Assembly (NCBI GenBank): GCA_035631315.1 | Contig: DASQIZ010000045.1 | Coordinates: forward strand, 86,035-150,034 | Direction: 5' to 3' | Length of the DNA: 64,000 nt | Origin: 40CM-2-70-7 sp035631315 | GTDB taxonomy: Bacteria > Gemmatimonadota > Gemmatimonadetes > Gemmatimonadales > GWC2-71-9 | Shown here: piece after piece, positions 50,287 to 59,155 of the stretch | Layout: each line of letters starts with the position of its first letter | How positions within the stretch are numbered: the stretch's first letter is position 1 | Notes under the pieces: model-generated | The model's database searches: none | Told to the model about the DNA's origin: nothing | What the model saw: the letters and a program-made list of their open reading frames with translations, nothing else | Made by a program: the position numbers and the translations under genes

Positions 50287-51362
50287 GCGACCGCCGCTGT
50301 CCCCGCTGTGGATCGGTGTACTCCGACGCCGCGCGCTTCTGCCCCAAGGACGGAAGCATGCTGGTGGAGGTGCAGACCAAGTCGCCGGCCGCCAAGCCCG
50401 CGTCGCCCGGTCCGGGCAACAACACGTCGGTCCGGACCCCCGCGCCACCTCCGCCGGGCGGTCCCGACCGCGCGTCCACGCTCTCGAATCAGCTCCTCGA
50501 CGGCCGCTACCAGATCTCCAAGAAGCTCGGCGAAGGCGGGATGTCGTACGTCTACCTTGCCAAAGAGCTCTCGTCCGGCGAAGAAGTGGCCATCAAGGTC
50601 CTCTCCCCCAAGCTGGCCACCGACAAGAGCTCGGTGGAGCGGCTCCGTCGGGAAGCGGGGCTGGCCATGCGCCTCGACCATCCCAACGTCTGCAAGATTC
50701 TCCGCCTCGGCGAGTCGGAAGACGGGCTCATTTATCTGGTCATGCCCTTCCTCAAGGGCGACCTCCTGTCCGACCGTGAAGTGCAGAAGGGGCCGATGGA
50801 TCTGGCGCCGGGCGTCGCCATCCTGAAACAGGTATGTGCCGGGCTTCAGCATGCCCATGACCTGCACATCGTCCATCGGGACCTGAAGCCCGAAAACATC
50901 ATGGTGGTCCAGGAGAACGGTGCGGACAAAGCCGTCGTGATGGACTTCGGCCTGGCCAAGGAACGTCGGGCCGATCCGGCCATCCAGAAACTCACGGCGA
51001 CGGGCATCATCCTCGGCACACCGGAATTCATGAGCCCCGAGCAGATCCGGGGCAAAGCGCTGGATGCGCGGTCCGACATCTACGCCCTCGGCATCGTGGC
51101 CTTCGAGCTGTTCACCGGGAAGCTTCCGTTTCAGGGGCGCAACGCGCAGGAGATGATGATCGCGCGGCTGCGCGGCACGCCGACGCCTCTTCGGCAATTG
51201 CGCGCCGATCTCCCGGAGTTCCTCGAAAAGGCCCTCGCCAAGGCGATGGAGACGAACCCCGACAGCCGCTACTCCACCACCATGGAGTTCGGAGACGCGC
51301 TGGCTGGAAACAGTGCCCCCGGGGGCGGCGGTGGCGGGCTGATTTCCAAGCTGTTCCGCTAG
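50283..51362 (+). CDS. Serine/threonine protein kinase with N-terminal zinc ribbon
   Basis: 359 residues. Residues 1-28 are a zinc-ribbon (CPRCGSVYSDAARFCPKDG), followed by a Pro/Ser-rich linker to about 70 and a Hanks-type kinase domain: GEGGMSYVYLA, AIKVL, VHRDLKPENI, MDFGLAK, GTPEFMSPEQI, DIYALGIVAFEL. No membrane helix or sensor domain follows; the C-terminus is Gly-rich (GGGGGGLISKLF). Cytoplasmic regulator; substrates unknown. Coupled by overlap to the diguanylate cyclase gene, which may be its target. Confidence 0.93.
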   Translation: MSDRRCPRCGSVYSDAARFCPKDGSMLVEVQTKSPAAKPASPGPGNNTSVRTPAPPPPGGPDRASTLSNQLLDGRYQISKKLGEGGMSYVYLAKELSSGEEVAIKVLSPKLATDKSSVERLRREAGLAMRLDHPNVCKILRLGESEDGLIYLVMPFLKGDLLSDREVQKGPMDLAPGVAILKQVCAGLQHAHDLHIVHRDLKPENIMVVQENGADKAVVMDFGLAKERRADPAIQKLTATGIILGTPEFMSPEQIRGKALDARSDIYALGIVAFELFTGKLPFQGRNAQEMMIARLRGTPTPLRQLRADLPEFLEKALAKAMETNPDSRYSTTMEFGDALAGNSAPGGGGGGLISKLFR

Positions 51363-51372
51363 TCTTCCTTCG

Positions 51373-52458
51373 ATGCGTCGCTTTCCCGCATTCGACCCTC
51401 CGGAGTACGTCTCCTGGCGGCCCGATCAGGCCTTGGCCCGGGAATACCGGGAGCGCCTGGAGCGTGACCCTGCCCGGAAAGCCGCCATCGAGTCCCTCCG
51501 CAAGGACGATCACCGCCGGCTCTACGCCGCACTCCTGCGCGCACGACTCCACGATATCCAGTTGAAGCGGTGGGTCCGGACCGGCGTGATCTCCAAAGCT
51601 TGGCTCGGGACGGGGGAGGAGGCGGCCACCGTCGGTCCCGTGCATGCCCTGCAGCCCGGGAAGGACGTCGTCGCGCCGATGATCCGGAATGCCGCGGCCT
51701 GCATCGAGTTCGGTGTTCCGCTCCCCGACATGTTCCGCGCGTATCTGGGGAGCGGCGACTCACCCAGCGGGGGGCGGGACCTCCACGTAGGAGATTTCGG
51801 GCGCGGCGTGCTCCAGCCGATTTCGCATGTCGCGGACGTCGTCCCGGTGGTAGCGGGACTCGCGCTGGCGTTCCGGATCCGGAAGGAACCACGCGTCGCG
51901 CTGACCTGGATCGGGGACGGCTCCACCAAGACCGGAACGGCACACGAGGGCACCAACTTCGCGGCCGTCCAGAAGGTGCCCGCCATTTTCATCGTGCAGA
52001 ACAACCAGGTGGCGCTGGGCACGCGCGTCGATCAGCACCATCTCCCCGGCGACTTCGCGGACTGGGCGGAATCGTACGGCATCTGGGGGGCGGGCTTCGA
52101 CGGAAACAATGTCCTCGACGCCTATGCCGCCACCCGGGTGGCCGCTGACCGGTGCCGGTCCGGCGACGGGCCCGCACTCCTGGTCGCCGAGACGTTCCGC
52201 CTGGGGGGGCACGCCACGCATGATGAACGGGAGGCCCGGGATACCTTCCCGGCCCAGCTGTTCGAGGACTGGGGTCGCCGTGACCCCATCGGACAGTACG
52301 AGGGGTATCTGATGGGCCACGGCTGGTCCGAATCCGAGTTGACCACAATCGAAGACGAAGTGACCGCGGAGGTCGAGAGCGCGGCGGAGGTGGCCGCGAA
52401 GAGCCGGGATGCCATGCCGGCCGGGGAATCTGCGCTGGGAGGGGTGTATGCGGGGTAG
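51373..52458 (+). CDS. 2-oxo acid dehydrogenase E1 component, alpha subunit
   Basis: 361 residues. Thiamin-diphosphate-binding E1-alpha of pyruvate or branched-chain 2-oxo acid dehydrogenase: the GDG...NN TPP motif is seen as GDGSTKTGTAHEGTNF and IVQNNQVALGT; the His and Arg-rich AETFRLGGHATHDE is the phosphorylation-loop region. No E1-beta, E2 or E3 gene follows, so the partners must be elsewhere. It is separated by 10 bases from the kinase and overlapped by the M1 peptidase gene by 11. Confidence 0.92.
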   Translation: MRRFPAFDPPEYVSWRPDQALAREYRERLERDPARKAAIESLRKDDHRRLYAALLRARLHDIQLKRWVRTGVISKAWLGTGEEAATVGPVHALQPGKDVVAPMIRNAAACIEFGVPLPDMFRAYLGSGDSPSGGRDLHVGDFGRGVLQPISHVADVVPVVAGLALAFRIRKEPRVALTWIGDGSTKTGTAHEGTNFAAVQKVPAIFIVQNNQVALGTRVDQHHLPGDFADWAESYGIWGAGFDGNNVLDAYAATRVAADRCRSGDGPALLVAETFRLGGHATHDEREARDTFPAQLFEDWGRRDPIGQYEGYLMGHGWSESELTTIEDEVTAEVESAAEVAAKSRDAMPAGESALGGVYAG

Positions 52459-54088
52459 GGTCTGCACCGCTGTGGCACTTCTGGGGATCTGGGCATTCGC
52501 GCCGGCCCGGGCCTTCGCGCAACTCCCCGGCATCGACGTCTTCCTTTACCACTTCGAGCTGCAGCTTGCCGACACCGGCGTGGCCTTCCAGGGCACCGCC
52601 ACCGTCGTCTTCCGCCAGTCCCCCGGCGCCGGAGACACGCTGAGCCTCGACTTGAATGGCATGCAAGTGGATTCCGTGCTGAATCCGCTCCTCGGCGACA
52701 CCGCGACGCACCATTTCAAGTACGACGGGCACTTCCTGCGGATCCCCATCGCCCAGGCCCCGAAGTCCGGAACCGCGTTAGGACGAGTGACCGTGATCTA
52801 TCACGGCACTCCGACCGACGGCCTGCTCGCCGGGTCGGACAGCCTTGGCCATCGGGGATTGTTCGCGGACAACTGGCCCGAACGCGCCCGCTACTGGCTG
52901 CCGACGGTCGATGAGCCGAGTGACAAGGCGGCCGTCGACTTCGTGGTGTCGGCGCCCGCGGCGTGGAAGGTGGTCGCGAACGGCGCGCTGGTGGACACGT
53001 CTCCCGCGGAAGGTGGACGCACGCGCTGGACCTGGAGGGAACGCCGCCCCATTCCGACGTACACGATGGTCGTGGCCGCCGGTCCGATGGTGCGCAGCAT
53101 CCATCCTCCGGCCGATGCCCTCACCACGCCCGTCCCCATCGATGTCTGGACCTGGCCACAGGATTCGGCGTTCGCGGATTCAGTGCCGTTCCACGACGTC
53201 ACATCGGTCGTCGATGTGCTCTCTCGCATCGTCGGGCCGTTCCCGTACGAGAAGCTGTCCAACATCGAGTCCGCGACCAAGTACGGCGGCATGGAGAATG
53301 CCTCGGCCATCTTCTATAACGAACGGCCCTATACCAACCGGACGATGCGAGAGGGCGTCGTCCGTCACGAGACGGCGCACCAGTGGTTCGGCGACGCCGT
53401 GACCGAGCGGGACTTCCATCATCTGTGGCTGTCGGAAGGGTTCGCGGACTATTTCGATCTGGTGGCCGGCGCCGCGCTGCATGGCGACTCGATCCTCGCC
53501 GCCGGCATGCGCGCGTACGCGACCAGCTACTACAAGTCCAACGTGGTGGACCGGCCGTTGGTCGACACCGCCCAGCCCGATCCCAACAAGCTGTTGAACG
53601 CCAACAGCTACCAGAAGGGCGCGTGGGTCCTGCACATGCTCCGGCGTGAAATCGGGGACTCCGGGTTCTTCCGTGGCGTCCGCGACTACTACGCCACCTG
53701 GCGGGACTCGAGCGTGCTCTCCGGACAGTTTCAGACCGCCATCGAAAAGCGCGTGAAGAAGAACCTCGACTGGTTCTTCAAGCAGTGGCTCTGGCAGCCG
53801 GGGTATCCCCAGGTGACCGTGATCTGGCACTACGAGCCGTTCAAGCATCAGGCGGTACTCGACCTGCAACAGACCCAGCCTACCGCCTGGGGAGTCTTCC
53901 GCCTGCGCAACGTTCCGGTGGAGGTCACGGGGCCCGACGGAAAGACGGTCCGGCGCACGATCGACCTCGACGGGCCTCCGCAATCCGAGCGTCTGGACGT
54001 GCCGTGGGTGCCCACCGCGGTGCGAATCGATCCAGACGGCTCCTTCCTGCTTACTTCGTCCGCCACTGTCGCCGAGGCCAGGAAATGA
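52448..54088 (+). CDS. M1 family metallopeptidase, exported
   Basis: 546 residues from ATG 52448 (GGAGGGG 4 bases upstream). Signal peptide 1-about 25. M1 aminopeptidase fold: exopeptidase motif GGMENAS, zinc site HETAHQWFGDAV followed 18 residues later by the Glu in LSEGFADYF. At 546 residues it lacks the large C-terminal domain of PepN. Its start overlaps the E1 gene and its stop overlaps the next gene by ATGA. Confidence 0.93.
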   Translation: MRGRVCTAVALLGIWAFAPARAFAQLPGIDVFLYHFELQLADTGVAFQGTATVVFRQSPGAGDTLSLDLNGMQVDSVLNPLLGDTATHHFKYDGHFLRIPIAQAPKSGTALGRVTVIYHGTPTDGLLAGSDSLGHRGLFADNWPERARYWLPTVDEPSDKAAVDFVVSAPAAWKVVANGALVDTSPAEGGRTRWTWRERRPIPTYTMVVAAGPMVRSIHPPADALTTPVPIDVWTWPQDSAFADSVPFHDVTSVVDVLSRIVGPFPYEKLSNIESATKYGGMENASAIFYNERPYTNRTMREGVVRHETAHQWFGDAVTERDFHHLWLSEGFADYFDLVAGAALHGDSILAAGMRAYATSYYKSNVVDRPLVDTAQPDPNKLLNANSYQKGAWVLHMLRREIGDSGFFRGVRDYYATWRDSSVLSGQFQTAIEKRVKKNLDWFFKQWLWQPGYPQVTVIWHYEPFKHQAVLDLQQTQPTAWGVFRLRNVPVEVTGPDGKTVRRTIDLDGPPQSERLDVPWVPTAVRIDPDGSFLLTSSATVAEARK

Positions 54089-55113
54089 TCGCTGCCATCG
54101 CGCTCTTGATGCTGCAGACCCCCGTCCTGGTGGCGGGGCACACGCTCACGGTTCCGACGGGTTTCAATATTTCCGTCTACGCCGACAGTCTGCGCGGCAT
54201 CCGGTACCTGACCGTGGGGCCGCACCACGACGTCTATGCGTCCATTCCGCGCGATGGCCGCGTGGTCCGGTTCGAGAACGGGAAAGCGGTCAACTACGCG
54301 ACCGGTCTCAACCAACCGTTCGGCCTCGCGTGGCGCGGGGACACCCTGTACGTGGGGGATCAGGACGCGCTGCTCCGGATCGATCCGAACGGCAAGAAAA
54401 CGCAGCTGGTCGATCTGCCGGGTGGCGGCAACCACGTCACCCGCACGGTGCTGATCAAGGGCAACCAGATCTACGTGTCGATCGGCTCCACCTGTAACAT
54501 CTGCGACGAAACTGATCCGCGGCGCGCGGCCGTGATGGTCTACGACCTCGAGGGAAAGCACGGGCGCGTGTTCGCCTCCGGCCTTCGGAATTCCGTCGGC
54601 ATCGCGTTCAACCCTCAGACCGGCGAGCTCTGGGGCACGAACAACGACCGCGACAACCTCGGTGACGACCTGCCTCCCGAGCATCTGAACATCATCAAGG
54701 ACGGGAAGTGGTACGGGTGGCCCAAGTGCTATCTCCCGGGCAAGAACAATCCCGAATACCCGGACGCCAAATGTGACACGGTGGAGCCGCCCGCGCTCAC
54801 GTTCCAGGCACATTCGGCTCCGCTGGGCCTCGCGTTCTATGAGGGGTCCATGTTCCCGCCGGATTACAAGGGCGACGCGTTGGGCACTTTCCATGGCTCC
54901 TGGAACCGGTCGACGCCGACCGGCGACAAGGTGATCCGGATTCACGTGAAAGACGGCAAGCCGGTGTCGAGCGAAGACTTCGTGACGGGCTGGCAGCTTC
55001 CCGACGGCACACGCTGGGGACGGGTGGTAGGATTGCTCGTGCTTCCCGATGGTTCGCTGCTCATCTCGGACGACGCGGGTGGACGCGTCTGGAGAGTCAC
55101 GTATGGCAAGTGA
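54085..55113 (+). CDS. PQQ-dependent sugar dehydrogenase / sorbosone dehydrogenase-like protein
   Basis: 342 residues, short hydrophobic N-terminus (1-about 18) as signal. Six-bladed beta-propeller typical of soluble aldose/sorbosone dehydrogenases: VPTGFNISVYADSLRGIRYLTVGP, FASGLRNSVGIAFNPQTGELWGTNNDRD, APLGLAFYEGS, LLISDDAGGRVWRV. Periplasmic oxidase of sugars or alcohols in the family; PQQ binding cannot be confirmed and no PQQ genes are near. Confidence 0.9.
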   Translation: MIAAIALLMLQTPVLVAGHTLTVPTGFNISVYADSLRGIRYLTVGPHHDVYASIPRDGRVVRFENGKAVNYATGLNQPFGLAWRGDTLYVGDQDALLRIDPNGKKTQLVDLPGGGNHVTRTVLIKGNQIYVSIGSTCNICDETDPRRAAVMVYDLEGKHGRVFASGLRNSVGIAFNPQTGELWGTNNDRDNLGDDLPPEHLNIIKDGKWYGWPKCYLPGKNNPEYPDAKCDTVEPPALTFQAHSAPLGLAFYEGSMFPPDYKGDALGTFHGSWNRSTPTGDKVIRIHVKDGKPVSSEDFVTGWQLPDGTRWGRVVGLLVLPDGSLLISDDAGGRVWRVTYGK

Positions 55114-55882
55114 TCGCATGGAGCGTGTCGGTCTGGGCGTCATCGCCCTCCTGGCCGTCGCGCTGCCCGCCTGGCGCCTCGCGACGCCGCGTCCCGCGCC
55201 GGTCGACATTCACTCCGAGTACGTGAAGTACCTGTCGGGGAACGATTCGATCACGGCCTATCTGGCCTATCCGGAGCGGAGTGATGCGGCTCCGGGTGTC
55301 ATCGTGATTCACGAGATCTTCGGGATGTCCGATTTCGTGAAGGACCGCGTCACGCAGCTGGCGAAGGACGGCTTCGTCGCCATCGCTCCCGACCTCCTCT
55401 CCCGGCGCGGCGGCACGCCGGCGACCCAGGATCAGGCGGTCCAGATGATCCGCGGCCTCAACCCGGACACGCTGACCCAGGACCTCGACGCGACGTACAA
55501 CTTCCTTACGCGCGTGCGGGCCGTGCGGGCCGACCGGATCGGAGTAATCGGGTTCTGCTGGGGCGGGACCCAGAGCTTCCGCTACGCGACCAACAATCCA
55601 CAGCTGAAGGGCTTCGTGGTCTGCTACGGGTCCGGGCCGGACTCCACGTCACTCGCGCGGCTGAAGGCGCCGGGGCTCGGCGTGTATGCCGAGAAGGACG
55701 CGCGGATCTCGTTGTCGGTGCCGGGAACCGATTCGATGATGAAGAAGCTCGGGAAATCGTATCAGTACCGGATCTATCCGGGTGTGGGCCACGGCTTCAT
55801 CCGGTCCCGCGACATCCCCGCGGTGACGGACACGGCCTGGTCGAACATCATCGACTTCTTCCGGGCGAAGCTGGGCAAGTAG
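55103..55882 (+). CDS. Dienelactone hydrolase family protein
   Basis: 259 residues from ATG 55103 with GGAG 9 bases upstream; overlaps the previous gene by 11 bases. N-terminal membrane or signal segment (1-about 27). Dienelactone hydrolase fold: IHEIFGMSDFVKD, nucleophile Cys in GFCWGGTQSF, Asp in AEKDARIS and His in GVGHGFIR. Hydrolyses ester or lactone bonds; exported location suggests a role in scavenging. Last gene of the long plus-strand run from gyrA. Confidence 0.9.
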   Translation: MASDRMERVGLGVIALLAVALPAWRLATPRPAPVDIHSEYVKYLSGNDSITAYLAYPERSDAAPGVIVIHEIFGMSDFVKDRVTQLAKDGFVAIAPDLLSRRGGTPATQDQAVQMIRGLNPDTLTQDLDATYNFLTRVRAVRADRIGVIGFCWGGTQSFRYATNNPQLKGFVVCYGSGPDSTSLARLKAPGLGVYAEKDARISLSVPGTDSMMKKLGKSYQYRIYPGVGHGFIRSRDIPAVTDTAWSNIIDFFRAKLGK

Positions 55883-55883
55883 C

Positions 55884-57188
55884 CTAGCGGATCTGGTCGC
55901 GCACGAAAGCCAGCGCGCGATCCAGGACGGCGTCCTTCCCGCCCTGAAAGTCGGCGACGGTTTCGGTGACGGCCATCTCCGGCGCGATGCCGGTGCCGGC
56001 GAATTCACTGCCATCGGGGAACGCATCCCGCGTCACGGTCACCCGGAAAAACCATCCCCGGGACAGAGGCAGGGTCAGCACCTGCCCCGTCCCTCCCGCC
56101 GACGGTTCCCCCACGATTGGTCCCCGTTGCGCGTTCCGGAACGCCACGAGCAGATCGGCCCCGGCGCCGGCCGTGCGCGCGGACGACAGCAGAGCGACGG
56201 GGCCGTCGAAGGCAGGCAGGTCGGGGCGGGGGACGACGGTGTCGGGAGGTCCGGAAAACCAGGCACCCGCCGAGTCGGGCATGTCGGCGCCGCGGTACGC
56301 AGGGCGATAGTCCGGGGTACGCCAGCGGGACGTGACGAAGGGATGGGACATGAGGCGGGCGAGGACCCGGTAGCACGACTCGCGGCCCCCTCCCGTACCG
56401 TCATTCTCGCGGAGGTCCAGGATGAGTGCCCGGACGCCGGTCCACCGGGCGAACCGGCGGTCGAATTGGGGTACGATGTCGGCGCCGGCGCAGGAGTTGA
56501 GGCGCACCACCGCGATACCGCCGTCGATGGTGTCCACCAGGAGTGGAGGCGGCTCGAAGGGTGAGCGCTCTGACGCCGCAATGCTCCGCGTCAGCGATGC
56601 GCCGCGGTCGACGCCCCCGGGGCCCTTGAGCGCGAGCTGGACCGGGGTGCCCCGGTCGCCGACCAGCATCGCGGCGACGGCGCGCTCCCAGCGGGTGGCG
56701 GCCGTGGAGCCGGGAATCCCGGGCAGCACGGAGTCGCGGATCCAGGTGGCCGCGAGGACACCCTGGACCGAGACGATCTCGAAGCCCCGCTTGGGCCGTG
56801 CGATCCGGAGCTCGTCATTCTCGGCGTAGTCGGCGACGAACGGACGGCCTTCGACCGCGCGGATCCGGATCGGCGGACGTGCCGTCCGGGAACGGACCGT
56901 CGTGGGTGGAACGACGGCGGCCTGACCGTCGTTCAACAAGGCGACAAAGGCCTCGAGGTGACGCCAGAAGAGGACGTCGGACTGGCGTTGCGCCGCGAGG
57001 GCGAGATTCGCGTCGAGGGCGGAGTCCCAGTTGGCGCCCACGCGGTCCCAGTAGGCGTAGTTGTAGCGTGCATCGGACCAGAGGGTGGCCACCATGCGCG
57101 CGCGATCAGTGGCGGAGAGTTGTTGACCCGCGGCCGTTCTGACTCCCAGGGCGGCGGCAAGGAGCAAGAGCAGGATGCGTGACGGCAT
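55884..57188 (-). CDS. S41 peptidase-like protein with degenerate active site
   Basis: 434 residues with signal peptide (1-21, ending TAAGQ). S41/C-terminal processing peptidase fold: a PDZ-like region near 140-200 and the core LRENDGTGGG, then VALLSSARTAGAGADLLVAF, GEPSAGGTGQ and SRGWFFRVTV. In active relatives the segment after R-T reads Tyr-Ser-Ala-Ala-Glu with nucleophile Ser and a Glu; here it reads Ala-Gly-Ala-Gly-Ala, so both are lost. The protein is probably not a peptidase. Its ATG lies 14 bases inside the divergent phosphoesterase gene. Confidence 0.85.
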   Translation of the reverse strand: MPSRILLLLLAAALGVRTAAGQQLSATDRARMVATLWSDARYNYAYWDRVGANWDSALDANLALAAQRQSDVLFWRHLEAFVALLNDGQAAVVPPTTVRSRTARPPIRIRAVEGRPFVADYAENDELRIARPKRGFEIVSVQGVLAATWIRDSVLPGIPGSTAATRWERAVAAMLVGDRGTPVQLALKGPGGVDRGASLTRSIAASERSPFEPPPLLVDTIDGGIAVVRLNSCAGADIVPQFDRRFARWTGVRALILDLRENDGTGGGRESCYRVLARLMSHPFVTSRWRTPDYRPAYRGADMPDSAGAWFSGPPDTVVPRPDLPAFDGPVALLSSARTAGAGADLLVAFRNAQRGPIVGEPSAGGTGQVLTLPLSRGWFFRVTVTRDAFPDGSEFAGTGIAPEMAVTETVADFQGGKDAVLDRALAFVRDQIR

Positions 57189-58437
57189 CGCCCTAATCTA
57201 TCTCTTGGTATTCATCGCGCCGCAGGTGGTGCTGTACATCTACCTGCGGGACCGCCTACCCGACACGTCGCGTCCGCGCCAGGCCCGCATCGTGCACTGG
57301 TCGCTGATCGTCCTCTTCGCGTTTTTCAACTTCCCGTGGATTTTCGTCGCGCGGCGAGTCCTGTTCGGCTCGGTGTGGTCGAAAGGCTGGATCCCGTACA
57401 TCGGGCCGTGGGTCGCGTGGCAGATGCTCGGCTGGATCTTCCTCGGCCTCGTCGCGACGTACGTCCTGTTCAAAGGTGTAGTGCTGTGCGGGCAACAAGT
57501 GCGTGGGGTGGTGAGGAGGTGGGAGTCTCAGAGAGAGACGCAGTCCCGCCCGTCTGATGAAAGTCCCACTCACCCACCAACCCACGCCTTGACGAGACGC
57601 CAGTTCCTCGTTCGCGGGACGTACGCCTACGCCGGTGCGGGCCTGGCCTTGTCGGCATACGGACTCTGGGAGGGTGAGAGGCTTCCGGAAGTCACGCGGC
57701 AGACCCTGTACTTCGACACCCTCCCCCCCGGGCTCGACGGTCTGAAGATCCTGCACCTCTCCGACGTTCATGCCGGCATCCACATGGGCCCTGAGAAGAT
57801 GCAGCGGCTGGTGGCGCAGGCGAACGCGCTGGCGCCCGATCTTGTCCTCCAGACGGGGGACATGATCGACATCTCCCCGTCCTTCATTCCCGACTACGTG
57901 CGCGCGTTCCGTGAGCTGCGGGCGCCGCTGGGTGTGATCACCGGGCTCGGCAACCACGACCATTACACCGGAGTGGCGGCGGTCATCAAAGGCGTGCAGG
58001 ACGCCGGGCAGACGCTCGTGCGCTCGGGGAATCATCTCGTCGAACGGAACGGCGCGACGCTGGCGATCCTCGGTGTCGACGATCCGCTCGACTGGCGTTT
58101 CGACGATCCGCAGACCGCCGAGGTGGACGAGGTGGATCGCACGGCGCCGCCCGACACGTTCAAGATCCTGATGGCGCACCGGCCCGGGGCGTGGGATGCG
58201 GCCAAGCTCCACAACATTCCGCTCACGCTGTCGGGCCACATCCATGGCGGGCAATTCTTTCTGCCGGGTGTCGGCTGGTCGGCGGGGAGGCTCATCACGA
58301 AGTACGTGATGGGGCACTTCCAGGAAGGCGCGAGCCAGCTCTATGTGAGCCGGGGGATCGGGGTCGTCGGGGTGCCTATCAGGATATTCGTGCCGCCGGA
58401 GATGGAGTTGTTTGAACTCAAGGCGGAAAGACGGTAA
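57175..58437 (+). CDS. Membrane-anchored metallophosphoesterase
   Basis: 420 residues. Three N-terminal helices (about 4-22, 40-60, 80-102), then a basic linker of Ser/Pro/Thr/His-rich sequence (residues about 115-140, built from heptamer repeats) with TRRQFLVRG, which resembles a Tat-type motif in the middle, and a calcineurin-type phosphoesterase domain (about 190-420): LSDVHAG, GDMIDIS, GLGNHDHY, LSGHIHGGQFF. YkuE/CpdA-like membrane phosphoesterases often act on lipid-linked substrates. Convergent with TetR; both stops lie in an octamer repeat. Confidence 0.9.
   Translation: MRDGIALIYLLVFIAPQVVLYIYLRDRLPDTSRPRQARIVHWSLIVLFAFFNFPWIFVARRVLFGSVWSKGWIPYIGPWVAWQMLGWIFLGLVATYVLFKGVVLCGQQVRGVVRRWESQRETQSRPSDESPTHPPTHALTRRQFLVRGTYAYAGAGLALSAYGLWEGERLPEVTRQTLYFDTLPPGLDGLKILHLSDVHAGIHMGPEKMQRLVAQANALAPDLVLQTGDMIDISPSFIPDYVRAFRELRAPLGVITGLGNHDHYTGVAAVIKGVQDAGQTLVRSGNHLVERNGATLAILGVDDPLDWRFDDPQTAEVDEVDRTAPPDTFKILMAHRPGAWDAAKLHNIPLTLSGHIHGGQFFLPGVGWSAGRLITKYVMGHFQEGASQLYVSRGIGVVGVPIRIFVPPEMELFELKAERR
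57511..57590. repeat. Heptamer-type repeats inside the phosphoesterase linker
   Basis: Within the coding sequence, 57564-57584 reads as TCCCACT, CACCCAC, CAACCCA. An imperfect inverted counterpart with GTGAGGAGGTGGGAGTC (57531-57547) lies before it. They encode the Arg/Ser/Thr/Pro-rich linker between the membrane helices and the phosphoesterase domain. Confidence 0.55.
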
Positions 58438-58468
58438 GACCTTTCCGTCTAACCGTCTTTCCGTCTAT
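58428..58468. repeat. Octamer repeat hairpin between convergent stops
   Basis: Units GGAAAGAC and GGTAAGAC meet inverted units CCGTCTAA, CCGTCTTT and CCGTCTAT. GGAAAGACGGTAAGAC (58425-58440) can pair with GTCTAACCGTCTTTCC (58447-58462) with one mismatch and a 6-base loop. The phosphoesterase TAA (58435-58437) and the TetR TAG (58465-58467, minus strand) both lie in the repeat. It is a probable bidirectional terminator. Confidence 0.75.
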
Positions 58469-59034
58469 CGACAAATCGCCAGCCACGCTGCTTCTATGGA
58501 TTGCCGCACCCCTGCCGAGCTCTCCGACCACTCCCGGGTCACCACGCGCTCCAGCGCCTGACGGACCACCCCGAGCCAGACCCCCGACCACACCTCCGCG
58601 GCGCCGGGCCTGATGACGCCGTCGGACTTGCCGCGCGCCAGCAGCCGTTCGAGCGCGTTGTGAAATTCCCGCCCCGCGTCGCGGGACTTCTCGTCGAGCA
58701 CGTTCCGGTGGCGGTCCACGAAATAGAGCTGCATGACGGCTGGGTCCTGGCTGGCTCCGGCGACCAGGCGATGGGCAAGGAGCTGGAGGCGGTCCTGCAC
58801 CGGTCCGGGCGTGGCGTCAGCCTCCTCGGCGGCCCGGGCGGCCCAACGCGCGGCGCCCCGGTAGAGCTCGTTCAGGAGGTGTTGCTTCGATTCGAAGTGC
58901 TTGTAGATCGTGCCCTCGGCGACCCCGGCTTTCTTGGCGATCTGGACCGTGGTGGTGACGTGGTAGCCCTGTGTGGTGAAGAGCTCCAGCCCTGCGCGAA
59001 TCAGACGCTGGCGGGTGAGATCGGCGACGGCCAT
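58465..59034 (-). CDS. TetR/AcrR family transcriptional regulator
   Basis: 189 residues. N-terminal helix-turn-helix: LTRQRLIRAGLELFTTQGYHVTTTVQIAKKAGVAEGTIYKHFESKQHLLNELY, the TetR signature (residues 5-55). The C-terminal domain is all-helical, ligand unknown. It is transcribed away from the saccharopine-dehydrogenase-like gene, whose promoter region (59035-59155) is the obvious place for its operator. Confidence 0.93.
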   Translation of the reverse strand: MAVADLTRQRLIRAGLELFTTQGYHVTTTVQIAKKAGVAEGTIYKHFESKQHLLNELYRGAARWAARAAEEADATPGPVQDRLQLLAHRLVAGASQDPAVMQLYFVDRHRNVLDEKSRDAGREFHNALERLLARGKSDGVIRPGAAEVWSGVWLGVVRQALERVVTREWSESSAGVRQSIEAAWLAICR

Positions 59035-59155
59035 GGAGCGCGAATTTAATGCGGCGCAAGGAGTTCCGCGCTCGCTTCCCGCTCCAGAAGCTCCCGGCTA
59101 CCTTTCCGCCGCGCTGAACCTCGATTCGAACATTCTGACCCGGGAAACTCTTTCA

